Notes under the pieces: model-generated | What the model saw: only the letters and a program-made list of their open reading frames with translations | Told to the model about the DNA's origin: nothing | Database searches by the model: none | Program-made: the position numbers and the translations under genes | In this document: positions 1 to 7,355 of the stretch, piece after piece | Layout of the letters: each line of letters begins with the position of its first letter | Position numbering within the stretch: position 1 is the first letter of the stretch | Assembly (NCBI GenBank): GCA_003241645.1 | Contig: QFOX01000010.1 | Span: forward strand, 1 to 38,598 | Direction of reading: 5' to 3' | DNA from: Azospirillum brasilense | GTDB taxonomy: Bacteria; Pseudomonadota; Alphaproteobacteria; Rickettsiales; UBA3002 | DNA length: 38,598 nt

Positions 1-99
1 CGTGATCGCTGCCGTCAGCGACGTCTTGCCGTGATCCACGTGACCGATCGTACCAATGTTGCAATGCGGTTTGGAACGATCAAATTTTTCCTTAGCCAT
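1..99 (-). CDS. tuf: Elongation factor Tu, N-terminal fragment (cut by window start)
   Basis: Reading leftward from the ATG at 97-99, the 33 codons give MAKEKFDRSKPHCNIGTIGH followed by VDHGKTSLTAAIT, the invariant N-terminus of EF-Tu including the P-loop GHVDHGKT that binds GTP. EF-Tu carries aminoacyl-tRNA to the ribosomal A site. The gene runs off the left edge, so only about the first tenth is present. A strong Shine-Dalgarno (GAGGAG on the minus strand) lies about 7 bases before the ATG. A predicted promoter at 167-195 means this tuf copy has its own transcript start and need not depend on fusA. The tRNA-Gly gene on its other side points away from it. Confidence 0.97.
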   Translation of the reverse strand, partial: MAKEKFDRSKPHCNIGTIGHVDHGKTSLTAAIT

Positions 100-166
100 G
101 ATAAACTCCTCAATCGAATAGACATTACAGCGCGCGCACCTGCGCTCCAGCGCGTAAGATGGCCGC

Positions 167-195
167 GGTATAGCGCGAGGCCTGTGCCCCTGCAA
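167..195 (-). promoter_or_regulatory. Predicted sigma70-type promoter of tuf
   Basis: On the minus strand there is a -35 hexamer TTGCAG (190-195) and a -10 hexamer TATACC (167-172) separated by 17 bases, the ideal spacing. Transcription would start near 160 and give a leader of about 60 nt before the tuf ATG. Seen by eye only; the hexamers match the TTGNNN/TATANN style of the other promoters in this window. Confidence 0.5.
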
Positions 196-282
196 CAGAT
201 TTCTGGCATCGCCTGCGCCCAGCGCGGGGTTATGCGCTATGTGTGGCCGGAAGCGGCGGCCGGGTTTGTTGCAATCCAGCCG

Positions 283-310
283 TTGCACGGCCAACAAATC
301 CTGCTAGAAG
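283..310 (+). promoter_or_regulatory. Predicted promoter of tRNA-Gly
   Basis: TTGCAC (283-288) and TAGAAG (305-310) are separated by 16 bases, and the expected start near 316-318 lies just before the first base of the mature tRNA at 320. This leaves almost no 5' leader. No other promoter-like site fits between here and the downstream metal exporter gene. Confidence 0.4.
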
Positions 311-319
311 GGGCGCCAT

Positions 320-393
320 GCGGGTGTAGTTCAATGGTAGAACGGCAGCCTTCCAAGCTGCATACGTGGGTTCGATTCCCATCACCCGCTCCA
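320..393 (+). tRNA. tRNA-Gly (anticodon UCC), CCA encoded
   Basis: The acceptor arms GCGGGTG (320-326) and CACCCGC (383-389) pair fully, followed by discriminator T and a genomically encoded CCA (391-393). The anticodon stem GCAGC/GCTGC encloses the loop CTTCCAA, giving anticodon TCC, which reads GGA/GGG glycine codons. The T-arm contains GTGGGTTCGATTCCCATC with the canonical TTCGA loop, and the D-loop contains the GG-like TTCAATGGTAGAA. All features of an intact tRNA are present. The 3' end is only 19 bases before the ATG of the downstream exporter gene. Confidence 0.97.
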
Positions 394-412
394 AGCCATT
401 GAAAGTAAACGC

Positions 413-1381
413 ATGTCTGGCTTCCACCTGCATCACCACCATGGCCACGAACACCACGCGCCCGTGGGTGCCGCCTCCCACCATATCAGCCCGGCCAACC
501 AGCGGCTGATGCGGCTGGCCAGCTATGCTTCGGTGGGCATGGCGCTGGCCTTGCTAATCGGCAAGACCGCCGCGTGGTGGATCTCCGACTCACTCGCCAT
601 GCTTTCTTCGCTTACCGATTCGCTGTTCGACGTGATCACTTCGCTCATTAACATGATGGCGCTGCGCTATGCCTTGAAACCTGCCGATGACGAGCACCGC
701 TTCGGCCACACCAGCATCGAGGATATTGCCGGGCTGGCCCAGTTCGCCTTCATTAGCGCGGGCATGCTGCTCATCATCCTGCAATCGGTGGAGCGGCTGT
801 TCAACCCGCACCCCATGGAACATGAAACGTTCGGCATCATCGTCAGCGGTGTGGCGATGGGCTTCACCACCCTGCTGGTGATGTTCCAGACCATGGTGGC
901 GCGCCGCACCGGCTCGCTCATCATCGCGTCGGACCGCATGCATTACGTGGGGGATATTGCCTTCAACCTCGGCGTGCTGGCCGCGCTGGTGCTCAGCGCG
1001 CATTTCGGTTTGCCGTGGGCCGATCCGGTCATCGCGATTCTTATCGCGCTCATTATTCTGTGGATGACGCGCTCCATCGGCGTGCGTGCGTTCCATAACC
1101 TGATGGACCGCGAAATGCCTGCCGAACAGAAAGCGCAGCTGCACGCGGCGATCGCGTCCATGCCGGAGATCCGCAGCGTGCACCAGCTGAAAACCCGCAT
1201 GTCTGGCACCAAACCGTTCATGCAAATGCATGTGGACCTGGATGCGGGGCTGAGCTTCGAGCAGGCCCATGCCATCACCGACCGCTTAGAAAAAACATTG
1301 CTCGATCTGTTCCCGGGGGCTGAAATTATCATTCACCCCGACCTATATGCCCCGCATCACGATCACCCCCACACCCATTGA
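413..1381 (+). CDS. Cation diffusion facilitator, FieF/YiiP-like metal exporter
   Basis: A 322-residue cation diffusion facilitator that would export divalent metal (Zn, Fe or similar) from the cytoplasm in exchange for protons. The paired TM2 aspartates (D69 and D73 in SLTDSLFD) and the TM5 pair (H177 and D181 in DRMHYVGD) reproduce the DD/HD transport site of FieF/YiiP. Several transmembrane stretches lie between about residues 36 and 220, and a C-terminal cytoplasmic metal-sensing domain follows (VHQLKTRMSG onward). Histidine-rich tails at both ends (HLHHHHGHEHH near the start, HHDHPHTH at the end) are extra metal-binding segments. No clear Shine-Dalgarno is visible. The gene sits directly behind tRNA-Gly and 7 bases before the EF-hand gene. 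The exact metal cannot be read from sequence. Confidence 0.9.
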   Translation: MSGFHLHHHHGHEHHAPVGAASHHISPANQRLMRLASYASVGMALALLIGKTAAWWISDSLAMLSSLTDSLFDVITSLINMMALRYALKPADDEHRFGHTSIEDIAGLAQFAFISAGMLLIILQSVERLFNPHPMEHETFGIIVSGVAMGFTTLLVMFQTMVARRTGSLIIASDRMHYVGDIAFNLGVLAALVLSAHFGLPWADPVIAILIALIILWMTRSIGVRAFHNLMDREMPAEQKAQLHAAIASMPEIRSVHQLKTRMSGTKPFMQMHVDLDAGLSFEQAHAITDRLEKTLLDLFPGAEIIIHPDLYAPHHDHPHTH

Positions 1382-1388
1382 GGTTCCC

Positions 1389-1910
1389 ATGCGCCGCCTT
1401 CTCCTTGCCACCAGCCTGCTTGTTGCCAGCCATGCCTTCGCGCAGGTCGGCGCGACCGATACCATCACCGTGAGTGAAACGCCCTTCAACGCGCAAAGCC
1501 CCGTGGGCGATGGCGTGCCCATGGGCAGCACGGTGGCCGCCCCCGTGGCCGCGGCACCCGCCGCCGCGCAAGCCGCGCCCGCGCTGGATATGGGGCTGGG
1601 CAAAGTGTTCGACGAGGCCGACCTGAACAAGGACGGCTTCGTGACGCGCGAAGAATTTATTGCCAAGGCCGAGCGCCATTTCGGCATGGCCGACACCAAC
1701 AAGGATAACCGCGTATCGCGCGAGGAGCTGGCCGCCCAGCAGAACAGCATCCTGCGCAACGTCATCAACACCAACAACATTGGCAGCAAGATCCAGGGCT
1801 TCATCAACGGCGTGCAGACCGCGCCGGCCGCCAACATCCAGGCGCCCGTGAGCCCCACGGTCACCAGCCCGGCTGCACCCACCGCGCCGGTGATGCAGCG
1901 CAGCTACTAA
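1389..1910 (+). CDS. Exported EF-hand calcium-binding protein
   Basis: A 173-residue protein starting at the ATG at 1389, chosen because it begins a signal peptide (MRRLLLATSLLVASHAFAQ, cleavage likely after AFA). After an Ala/Pro-rich linker (about 45-66) come two canonical EF-hand loops: D78-N80-D82-F84-T86-E89 (DLNKDGFVTREE) and D102-N104-D106-R108-S110-E113 (DTNKDNRVSREE). The paired loops should bind two calcium ions in the periplasm or outside the cell. The C-terminus is again Pro/Ala/Thr-rich and low complexity. The family is EF-hand of unknown specific role. It lies 7 bases after the metal exporter and is probably cotranscribed with it. A longer reading frame from 1347 exists but overlaps the exporter and would bury the signal peptide. 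Confidence 0.8.
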   Translation: MRRLLLATSLLVASHAFAQVGATDTITVSETPFNAQSPVGDGVPMGSTVAAPVAAAPAAAQAAPALDMGLGKVFDEADLNKDGFVTREEFIAKAERHFGMADTNKDNRVSREELAAQQNSILRNVINTNNIGSKIQGFINGVQTAPAANIQAPVSPTVTSPAAPTAPVMQRSY

Positions 1911-1951
1911 CCACATCGATTCTTGAAGTGGCCCCGCCGTAAGGTTGGGCC

Positions 1952-2989
1952 ATGGAATTGAACGGCACACTCTATCAGGAACACGCCCTGCGCGAGGCCG
2001 CGCGGGCAGCGAACCTGCGCTATGTGCGCGACGATGTGCCGGGCATTACCCGCAAAGCCTCCCGCGGCAATGGATTTATTTATTTTGCGCCCACGAAGGA
2101 ACGCATCACGAACGATTCGGTCATCGAGCGCATCCATATGCTGGCCATTCCCCCCGCCTATCAGGATGTGTGGATCTGCCCCGATGCGAACGGCCATTTG
2201 CAGGCCACCGGGCGCGACGCGCGCCAGCGTAAGCAATACCGCTACCACCCGGAATGGACGCAGATCCGCGCAGAGACCAAATTCGGGCAGCTTGCATCGT
2301 TCGCACACGCCTTGCCGAAAATTCGCCGCACGCTGAACGCACACCTGCGCAAACGCACGCTCTGCCGCGAGAAAGTGCTCGCCGCCGTGGTCACGCTGAT
2401 GGACCAGTGCCATATCCGCGTTGGGAATGACACTTACGCCAAAGAGAACGGCACCTACGGCCTGACCACACTGCGCAAAAAGCATGTGGAGCTTGCAGGC
2501 GATACCATCCAATTCGCGTTCAAGGGCAAAAGTGGCAAGCATTGGCAGTGCGACCTGCAAAGCCGCCCCATTGCGCGGGTGGTGCAGCATTGCGAAGAGC
2601 TGCCGGGGCAGGAATTGTTCAAATACATCGATGCGAGCGGCACGCAGCGCGACGTGACGTCCGACGACGTGAACCGCTACATTCAGGAGATCAGCGGCGG
2701 GCCGTTCACCGCGAAGGATTTCCGCACCTGGGCGGCCACCGCCCATGCCATCACCCTGCTCGGCGTACTCGCCCCGCAGAACAGCGCCCGCCAAACGGCC
2801 ATGGCGCTGAACAGCACCATCAAAGAGATCGCGGCCGCCATGGGCCACACCCCGGCCATTTGCCGCAAATCCTACATTTATCCGGGCGTGCTGGATTGTT
2901 TCAGCGAAGGCGCGCTGGCCGCATGGTATGCCAAGGAACAGCACCGCGCCGACCACGAAATGGTGCAGCGCTTCCTGAAAGAATGGTAG
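1952..2989 (+). CDS. DNA topoisomerase IB (poxvirus-like bacterial type)
   Basis: A 345-residue type IB topoisomerase, the small bacterial relative of the poxvirus enzyme, which relaxes supercoils through a transient 3'-phosphotyrosyl bond. The N-terminal domain carries YQDVWICPDANGHLQATGRD and RQRKQYRYHPEW (92-102). The catalytic domain shows the active-site set: R156 in HIRVGND, the lysine in KGKSGK (191-196), R258 in KDFRTWAAT, and the tyrosine in CRKSYIYP (Y308 most likely, by analogy with SYIHP of relatives). Length is normal for the family. The start ATG at 1952 has a weak AAGG 8 bases upstream. It is followed by the promoter of a structured RNA, so it is probably the last gene of its unit. 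Confidence 0.93.
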   Translation: MELNGTLYQEHALREAARAANLRYVRDDVPGITRKASRGNGFIYFAPTKERITNDSVIERIHMLAIPPAYQDVWICPDANGHLQATGRDARQRKQYRYHPEWTQIRAETKFGQLASFAHALPKIRRTLNAHLRKRTLCREKVLAAVVTLMDQCHIRVGNDTYAKENGTYGLTTLRKKHVELAGDTIQFAFKGKSGKHWQCDLQSRPIARVVQHCEELPGQELFKYIDASGTQRDVTSDDVNRYIQEISGGPFTAKDFRTWAATAHAITLLGVLAPQNSARQTAMALNSTIKEIAAAMGHTPAICRKSYIYPGVLDCFSEGALAAWYAKEQHRADHEMVQRFLKEW

Positions 2990-3014
2990 AGAAACCGTAG
3001 GTTATATCCACGGA

Positions 3015-3044
3015 TTGACTTACCCTAAAACCGCACTGTATAGT
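3015..3044 (+). promoter_or_regulatory. Predicted strong promoter of the structured RNA
   Basis: TTGACT (3015-3020) and TATAGT (3039-3044) are separated by 18 bases, predicting a start near 3051. This is the best sigma70-like promoter seen in the window and it precedes a region with no long ORF but strong RNA folding potential. Confidence 0.6.
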
Positions 3045-3050
3045 TTACGG

Positions 3051-3208
3051 GCTGGTGACATTCCGCCAGTGGGGCGTAGAAACCTCTCATATACCCGGTC
3101 TTGTGCGACCGTGATCCGCACTCCTCGACGTTTGGTCGGGGAGGTTTTGGCGCATGTTCAGGCCTCACGGCTAAAGGCCAACGCGAACCTTGGTATATGA
3201 GGTTTTTC
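3051..3208 (+). ncRNA. Structured non-coding RNA, 6S RNA (ssrS)-like
   Basis: The transcript predicted from the promoter at 3015-3044 folds into one long rod. The outer stem pairs AAACCTCTCATATACC (3081-3096) with GGTATATGAGGTTT (3191-3204) with only a two-base bulge. An apical hairpin forms from CTCCTCGAC and GTCGGGGAG. The open central part carries small hairpins, including GGCCTCACGGCTAAAGGCC on the 3' side. A closing stem, a large central bubble with a 3'-side hairpin and a terminal stem is the layout of 6S RNA, which binds the RNA polymerase holoenzyme by mimicking an open promoter. A T-run follows the stem directly (TTTTTCT, 3202-3208), so the outer stem can also terminate transcription. 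The 27 bases before the stem would be a processed 5' extension. The fold and promoter are seen; the 6S identity is inferred and unproven. Confidence 0.55.
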
Positions 3209-3210
3209 TA

Positions 3211-3232
3211 ACTCCCCGATCACCATCGGGGA
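3211..3232 (+). repeat. Perfect 9-bp hairpin after the structured RNA
   Basis: CTCCCCGAT and ATCGGGGAG flank a CACC loop with no mismatches. It has no T-run immediately after it (TTTTTT occurs 15 bases later), so it is not a textbook terminator. Its 3' arm supplies the GGGGAG that could serve as ribosome binding site for the small ORF starting at 3244, so folding might block that translation. Confidence 0.5.
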
Positions 3233-3243
3233 GAAGTCAGGCT

Positions 3244-3420
3244 GTGTTTTTTCAAATGATTCGCTGGTTTCGCACTCAGCATTTTTTCCATCACTGGAGC
3301 TGTTGGTACACGCGCGAAGAACCTGCAGAAGGCAGTGTTGTTGTGACTCTGGAGCGCCTTTGTGGCACATGCGGCAAAACCCAGCAGATGCAGTACGACT
3401 CACAGGCAAATCTCTGGTAG
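3244..3420 (+). CDS. Small hypothetical protein with a CxxC zinc-knuckle-like pair
   Basis: A possible 58-residue protein beginning at GTG 3244 (GGGGAG lies 11 bases upstream) or at ATG 3256, which has no ribosome binding site. The sequence is rich in Trp, His and Phe early on (RTQHFFHHWSCWYTREE) and carries Cys in HWSCW and a CGTC pair in RLCGTCGKTQQM, so it could bind a zinc ion with Cys/His ligands. The base composition is noticeably more AT-rich than the flanking genes, and no homologous family was recognised. It lies between the structured RNA and rlmB and could be of phage or plasmid origin. It may also not be translated. Confidence 0.45.
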   Translation: MFFQMIRWFRTQHFFHHWSCWYTREEPAEGSVVVTLERLCGTCGKTQQMQYDSQANLW

Positions 3421-3473
3421 GGCGCTTACTGTTTTGCTAGATATTCCAAGGCAGCTGCGCTACACCGCTGGGC

Positions 3474-4271
3474 ATGTCGAAACAAAAACATCGCCCGCAA
3501 ACCCGCCCTGCCACCCATGCCCCTGCGAAAGCCCCGCAGGCACGCGATAGCGGCAACGGCTATTGGATCTATGGCTGGCACGCGGTGAACGCCGCACTCG
3601 CCAACCCGGAGCGCACCGTGCGCCGCATCCTCGCCAGCGAAGCCGCGGCTCCACGCCTGAAGCTGCCACGCAAACTGCCCGAGCCGCAAGTGCTGCCCCC
3701 CCGCGAGATGGACAACCTGCTGGGCCGCGACGCGGTGCATCAGGGCATTGCCGCGCTGGTGGCCCCCCTGCCCGGTTTCGTGCTGGAAGACATTCTGCAT
3801 ATCGCCGCCCCAACGGGCCCGCTGCTGGTGCTCGATCAGGTGAGCGACCCGCACAATGTCGGCGCGATCCTGCGTTCGGCCGCTGCCTTCGGCGCGGTGG
3901 GCATTCTCTTCCCGAAAGATCACAGCGCGCCCGAATCCGCCGTGATGGCGAAAGCCGCCTGCGGCGCGGTGGACGTGGTGCCGCGCATTACCGTGACCAA
4001 CCTTGCCAGCGCACTGCGCGAACTGAAAGAGCAGGGCTGGTGGGTCATCGGGCTGGATGGCGAGGCCACGCAGCAACTGCACCGCATCAAACCCAGCAAA
4101 AAAATGGTGCTGGTGCTGGGTGCCGAAGGCAAAGGCATGCGCCGCCTGACCGCCGAGCTGTGCGACGAGCTGGCGAAACTGCCCATCGACCCGCGCATGG
4201 AAAGCCTGAACGTGAGCAACGCCGCCGCCATTGCGCTGTACCAGCTTTATGCGAGCCAGCATGCCCAGTAA
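3474..4271 (+). CDS. rlmB: 23S rRNA 2'-O-ribose methyltransferase, TrmH/SpoU family (RlmB-like)
   Basis: A 265-residue SPOUT-class methyltransferase that uses S-adenosylmethionine to methylate the 2'-OH of a ribose, in RlmB the G2251 of 23S rRNA. The N-terminal L30e-like substrate domain begins at YWIYGWHAVNAALANPERTV (30-49). The three SpoU motifs are all present: DPHNVGAILRSAAAFG (125-140, catalytic arginine R134), LGAEGKGMRRL (215-225) and SLNVSNAAAIALY (244-256), which together form the trefoil knot. The first 28 residues are a basic, disordered lead. Its stop codon overlaps the start of pmbA. RlmB is the best fit by domain order; another TrmH-type target RNA cannot be ruled out. Confidence 0.88.
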   Translation: MSKQKHRPQTRPATHAPAKAPQARDSGNGYWIYGWHAVNAALANPERTVRRILASEAAAPRLKLPRKLPEPQVLPPREMDNLLGRDAVHQGIAALVAPLPGFVLEDILHIAAPTGPLLVLDQVSDPHNVGAILRSAAAFGAVGILFPKDHSAPESAVMAKAACGAVDVVPRITVTNLASALRELKEQGWWVIGLDGEATQQLHRIKPSKKMVLVLGAEGKGMRRLTAELCDELAKLPIDPRMESLNVSNAAAIALYQLYASQHAQ

Positions 4272-5607
4272 TGCGCAACAACTGCTGGACCTTGGGGGGC
4301 AGGCGCTGGAGCGTGCACGCGCCCATGGCGCCGAGCAGGCGGATGTGCTCGTTATCGAATCCGCCGACATGAACGCGGGCGTGCGCCACGGCGTGCCGGA
4401 AACCATCGAACGGGCGGAATCCACCGGCATTGGCTTGCGCGTGTTCGTGGGCCAATCCTTTGCCACGCTTTCCACATCGGACACCAGCGCCGACGCGCTG
4501 GAGAAACTCGCCAGCAACGCCGTGGCCATTGCGCGCGTCGCCTCGGCCGATCCATTCGCCGGGCTGGCGGATGCGGCGCAGCTCGCCACCCACATCGCCA
4601 ACATCGATGGCGACGATCCGTTCGAGCCGAGCATGGACATGCTGCAACGCCTCGCGCGCGATTGCGAAGAGGCCGGGCGCAGCGTGCGCGGCATCGCCAA
4701 CAGCGAAGGGGCGGATGCCAGCGTAGGCCGCCAGCGCATTGCGCTGCTGACCAGCCATGGCTTTGCACAAAGCTACGGCAGCACGCATGCCTCCCTTGCC
4801 TGCTCGCTCATTGCGGGCGAAGGCGAGGCAATGGAGCGCGACTACGACTACGCGACCAAGGTCTATTTCACCGACCTGCCCAGCCCCGAATCCATCGGGC
4901 AGGAAGCCGCACGGCGCACGCTCGCACGGCTTGCCCCGCGCAAAATTGCCTCGCAGCAATTGCCCATCTTCTTTGAGCCACGCGCGGGCCGCCAATTGCT
5001 GTCGGCGTTCTCCGGCGCCATCTCCGGCAGCGCCATCGCCCGCGGCACCAGCTTCCTGAAGAACGCCATGGGCGAGGCCGTGTTCGCCGATTCTATCCGC
5101 ATCATCGATGACCCGCTGCTGCCACGTGGCCTTGGCTCGCACCCGTTCGATGCCGAGGGCATCGCCGCCACCAAGCGCGCCATGGTGGAAGGCGGCGTGC
5201 TGCAAAGCTGGCTGCTGGATTGCCGCAGTGCTCGCCAGCTTGGCCTGCAAAGCACCGGCCATGCGCTGCGCGGACTTTCCAGCGCGCCCTACCCCGCCGC
5301 CACGAACCTGTACATTGAACCCAGCACGGTTTCGCCCGAGGCGCTTTATGCAAACGTGCCGCACGGCCTGCTGGTGACCGAAACCATCGGCCATGGCACC
5401 AACCTCATCACGGGGGATTTCTCGGTCGGCGCGAATGGTTTCTGGGTCGAGAACGGACAGGTGCAATACCCGGTCAGCGAAGTGACCATTGCCGGCAACC
5501 TGCGCGACATGTACCGCAGCATGCAGGTGGCCAGCGACCTGACCTTCCGCAGCAGCACGAACGTGCCCACCATCCTCATTCCCTCCATGACCTTAGCAGG
5601 AAACTGA
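4261..5607 (+). CDS. pmbA: PmbA/TldE, metalloprotease-associated subunit
   Basis: A 448-residue member of the TldD/PmbA family. In known systems PmbA (TldE) pairs with TldD to form a hollow protease that matures small peptides and degrades unfolded ones. This sequence has no HExxH zinc motif, as expected for the E subunit, so TldD must be encoded elsewhere. Recognisable family blocks are RAESTGIGLRVFVG near the N-terminus and, near the end, GHGTNLITGDFSVGANGFWV and YPVSEVTIAGNLRDMYRSM. The start at 4261 is preferred over upstream ATGs because it makes a short overlap with the rlmB stop. The end overlaps the next gene as TGATG. The position ahead of the lipid A genes suggests cotranscription. 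Confidence 0.92.
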   Translation: MPSNAQQLLDLGGQALERARAHGAEQADVLVIESADMNAGVRHGVPETIERAESTGIGLRVFVGQSFATLSTSDTSADALEKLASNAVAIARVASADPFAGLADAAQLATHIANIDGDDPFEPSMDMLQRLARDCEEAGRSVRGIANSEGADASVGRQRIALLTSHGFAQSYGSTHASLACSLIAGEGEAMERDYDYATKVYFTDLPSPESIGQEAARRTLARLAPRKIASQQLPIFFEPRAGRQLLSAFSGAISGSAIARGTSFLKNAMGEAVFADSIRIIDDPLLPRGLGSHPFDAEGIAATKRAMVEGGVLQSWLLDCRSARQLGLQSTGHALRGLSSAPYPAATNLYIEPSTVSPEALYANVPHGLLVTETIGHGTNLITGDFSVGANGFWVENGQVQYPVSEVTIAGNLRDMYRSMQVASDLTFRSSTNVPTILIPSMTLAGN

Positions 5608-7355
5608 TGAGCACGCGTTCTTCCACGCTCTATCGTCGCCTCGCGCGCACGTACATTTTCCGCTACAAGCATATTCTGCTCATGGCGGGCGTGTGCATGC
5701 TGGTGGTGGCGGCCACCACGGCCTCCAATGCCTACCTGCTGGAGCCGATGATCGACGAGATCTTCGTGAAGAAGAACGAAACCCTGCTTTACCTCGTGCC
5801 GCTAGGCTTCGTGCTGCTGGGCCTGTTCAATTCGCTGGGCGATTACGGGCAGATGCTGGCGCTGAAATATGTGGGCCAGCGCGTCGTATCCGACATGCAG
5901 GGCGATTTGTTCCGCAAGCTCATCCATTCCGACCTGTCGCTGTTCCATGACCAGTCTTCGGGACGGCTGATCTCGCGCCTGACGAACGACATCATGCTGA
6001 TGCGCCAGTCGGTGAGCCAGGTCTTCACCGGCGTCATCAAGGAAACCTGCACCATGCTGTTCCTGGGCGGCCTTATGGTGTGGCAAAGCTGGCAGATGTC
6101 GCTGCTCGCCGTGTTCATTCTGGTGTTCGCCATCCTGCCCATCGCGCGGTTGGGCAAACGCATGCGCAAAGTGGCGGATGCGACCCAGCACCAGCTGGCC
6201 GATTTCACCGCCCAGCTGGATGGGATCTTTCAGGGCGTGAAGGTGGTGAAGTCCTACGGGCGCGAAGAATTCGAAGTGCAGCGTGCACGCGATACGATCC
6301 GCAAACTGTTCAAGCTGTATTACCGCGCGGCGCGCGTGCAATCCATGGCCAGCCCCATCGTGTCGCTGGTCGGCACGGCGGCCATGTCGGTGGTGCTGTG
6401 GTATAGCGGCTACAGCGCCATTCACCATGGCGGCCCCAGCGCGGGTGAATTCACCTCGTTCATCGCGGCCATGGTCATGGCCTACCGCCCGGTGAAAGCG
6501 CTGGCCGGGCTGAACACCCAGCTGCACGAAGGCATGGCCGCGGCCGCGCGTTTCTTCGCCGTGATCGACACGGTGCCCGACATCCAGAACATTCCGAATG
6601 CACAACCGCTGCAGGTGGGCGAAGGCCGCATCGAATTCGACCGCGTCAGCTTCCATTACGGCGAAGGCCATGGCGGCGTGGAGGCACTTAGCTTCACCGC
6701 GCAGCCGGGCAAGGTCACCGCGCTGGTGGGCGCTTCCGGTTCGGGCAAGACCACCATCATGAACCTGCTGATGCGCTTCTACGACGTGACCGCCGGCAGC
6801 ATCCGCGTCGATGGGCAGGACGTGCGCACGGTCACGCTGGAAACGCTGCGCGGCTGCTTTGCGTTCGTCAGCCAGGAGATCGTGCTGTTCGACGATACGG
6901 TGCGCAGCAACCTTGCCTATGGCCGGCTGGATGCGACCGAGGATGAGATCATCGAAGCTGCCAGAAAAGCCCATGCGCATGATTTTATCATGGCCCTGCC
7001 GCAGGGTTATGACACGGTCGTCGGCCCGCTTGGCGTCAAGCTCTCGGGCGGTCAACGCCAGCGCCTTTCGATTGCCCGCGCCATCCTGAAGAATGCGCCC
7101 ATCCTGTTGCTGGACGAGGCAACGAGTGCACTCGATACCGCGTCGGAACGCGCCGTGCAAGAAGCGCTCACGGAACTGATGCGCGAGCGCACCACGCTGG
7201 TCATCGCGCACCGGCTTTCCACCATCCAGCATGCAGATACGATCCTGCTGCTGGCGCAGGGCCGCATCGAGGCGCAAGGCACGCATGAAAGCCTGATGCG
7301 CGACAGCGAAGCCTACCGCACCATGCAGCAGCTGGGACAGGGGGATCTGGCATGA
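5607..7355 (+). CDS. msbA: ABC exporter of lipid A type (MsbA-like)
   Basis: A 582-residue half-size ABC exporter: six transmembrane helices (about 20-310) fused to one ATPase domain, acting as a homodimer in the inner membrane. The ATPase has Walker A GASGSGKTT (about 376-384), signature LSGGQRQRLSIARA (about 479-492), Walker B ILLLDEATSALD (about 499-510) and the switch histidine in VIAHRLST. Domain layout and length match MsbA, which flips core-lipid A across the inner membrane. The surrounding genes (DUF374 acyltransferase, waaA, lpxK) support that role. It overlaps pmbA (TGATG) and the following gene (ATGA), so translation is probably coupled. Lipid A as substrate is inferred from context. 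Confidence 0.88.
   Translation: MSTRSSTLYRRLARTYIFRYKHILLMAGVCMLVVAATTASNAYLLEPMIDEIFVKKNETLLYLVPLGFVLLGLFNSLGDYGQMLALKYVGQRVVSDMQGDLFRKLIHSDLSLFHDQSSGRLISRLTNDIMLMRQSVSQVFTGVIKETCTMLFLGGLMVWQSWQMSLLAVFILVFAILPIARLGKRMRKVADATQHQLADFTAQLDGIFQGVKVVKSYGREEFEVQRARDTIRKLFKLYYRAARVQSMASPIVSLVGTAAMSVVLWYSGYSAIHHGGPSAGEFTSFIAAMVMAYRPVKALAGLNTQLHEGMAAAARFFAVIDTVPDIQNIPNAQPLQVGEGRIEFDRVSFHYGEGHGGVEALSFTAQPGKVTALVGASGSGKTTIMNLLMRFYDVTAGSIRVDGQDVRTVTLETLRGCFAFVSQEIVLFDDTVRSNLAYGRLDATEDEIIEAARKAHAHDFIMALPQGYDTVVGPLGVKLSGGQRQRLSIARAILKNAPILLLDEATSALDTASERAVQEALTELMRERTTLVIAHRLSTIQHADTILLLAQGRIEAQGTHESLMRDSEAYRTMQQLGQGDLA

Noticed and set aside
590..1270. Long minus-strand open frame antisense to the metal exporter
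   Set aside because: It is the reverse-strand shadow of a clear, motif-bearing gene in GC-rich DNA; its product is low-complexity His/Arg/Gln-rich with no domain.
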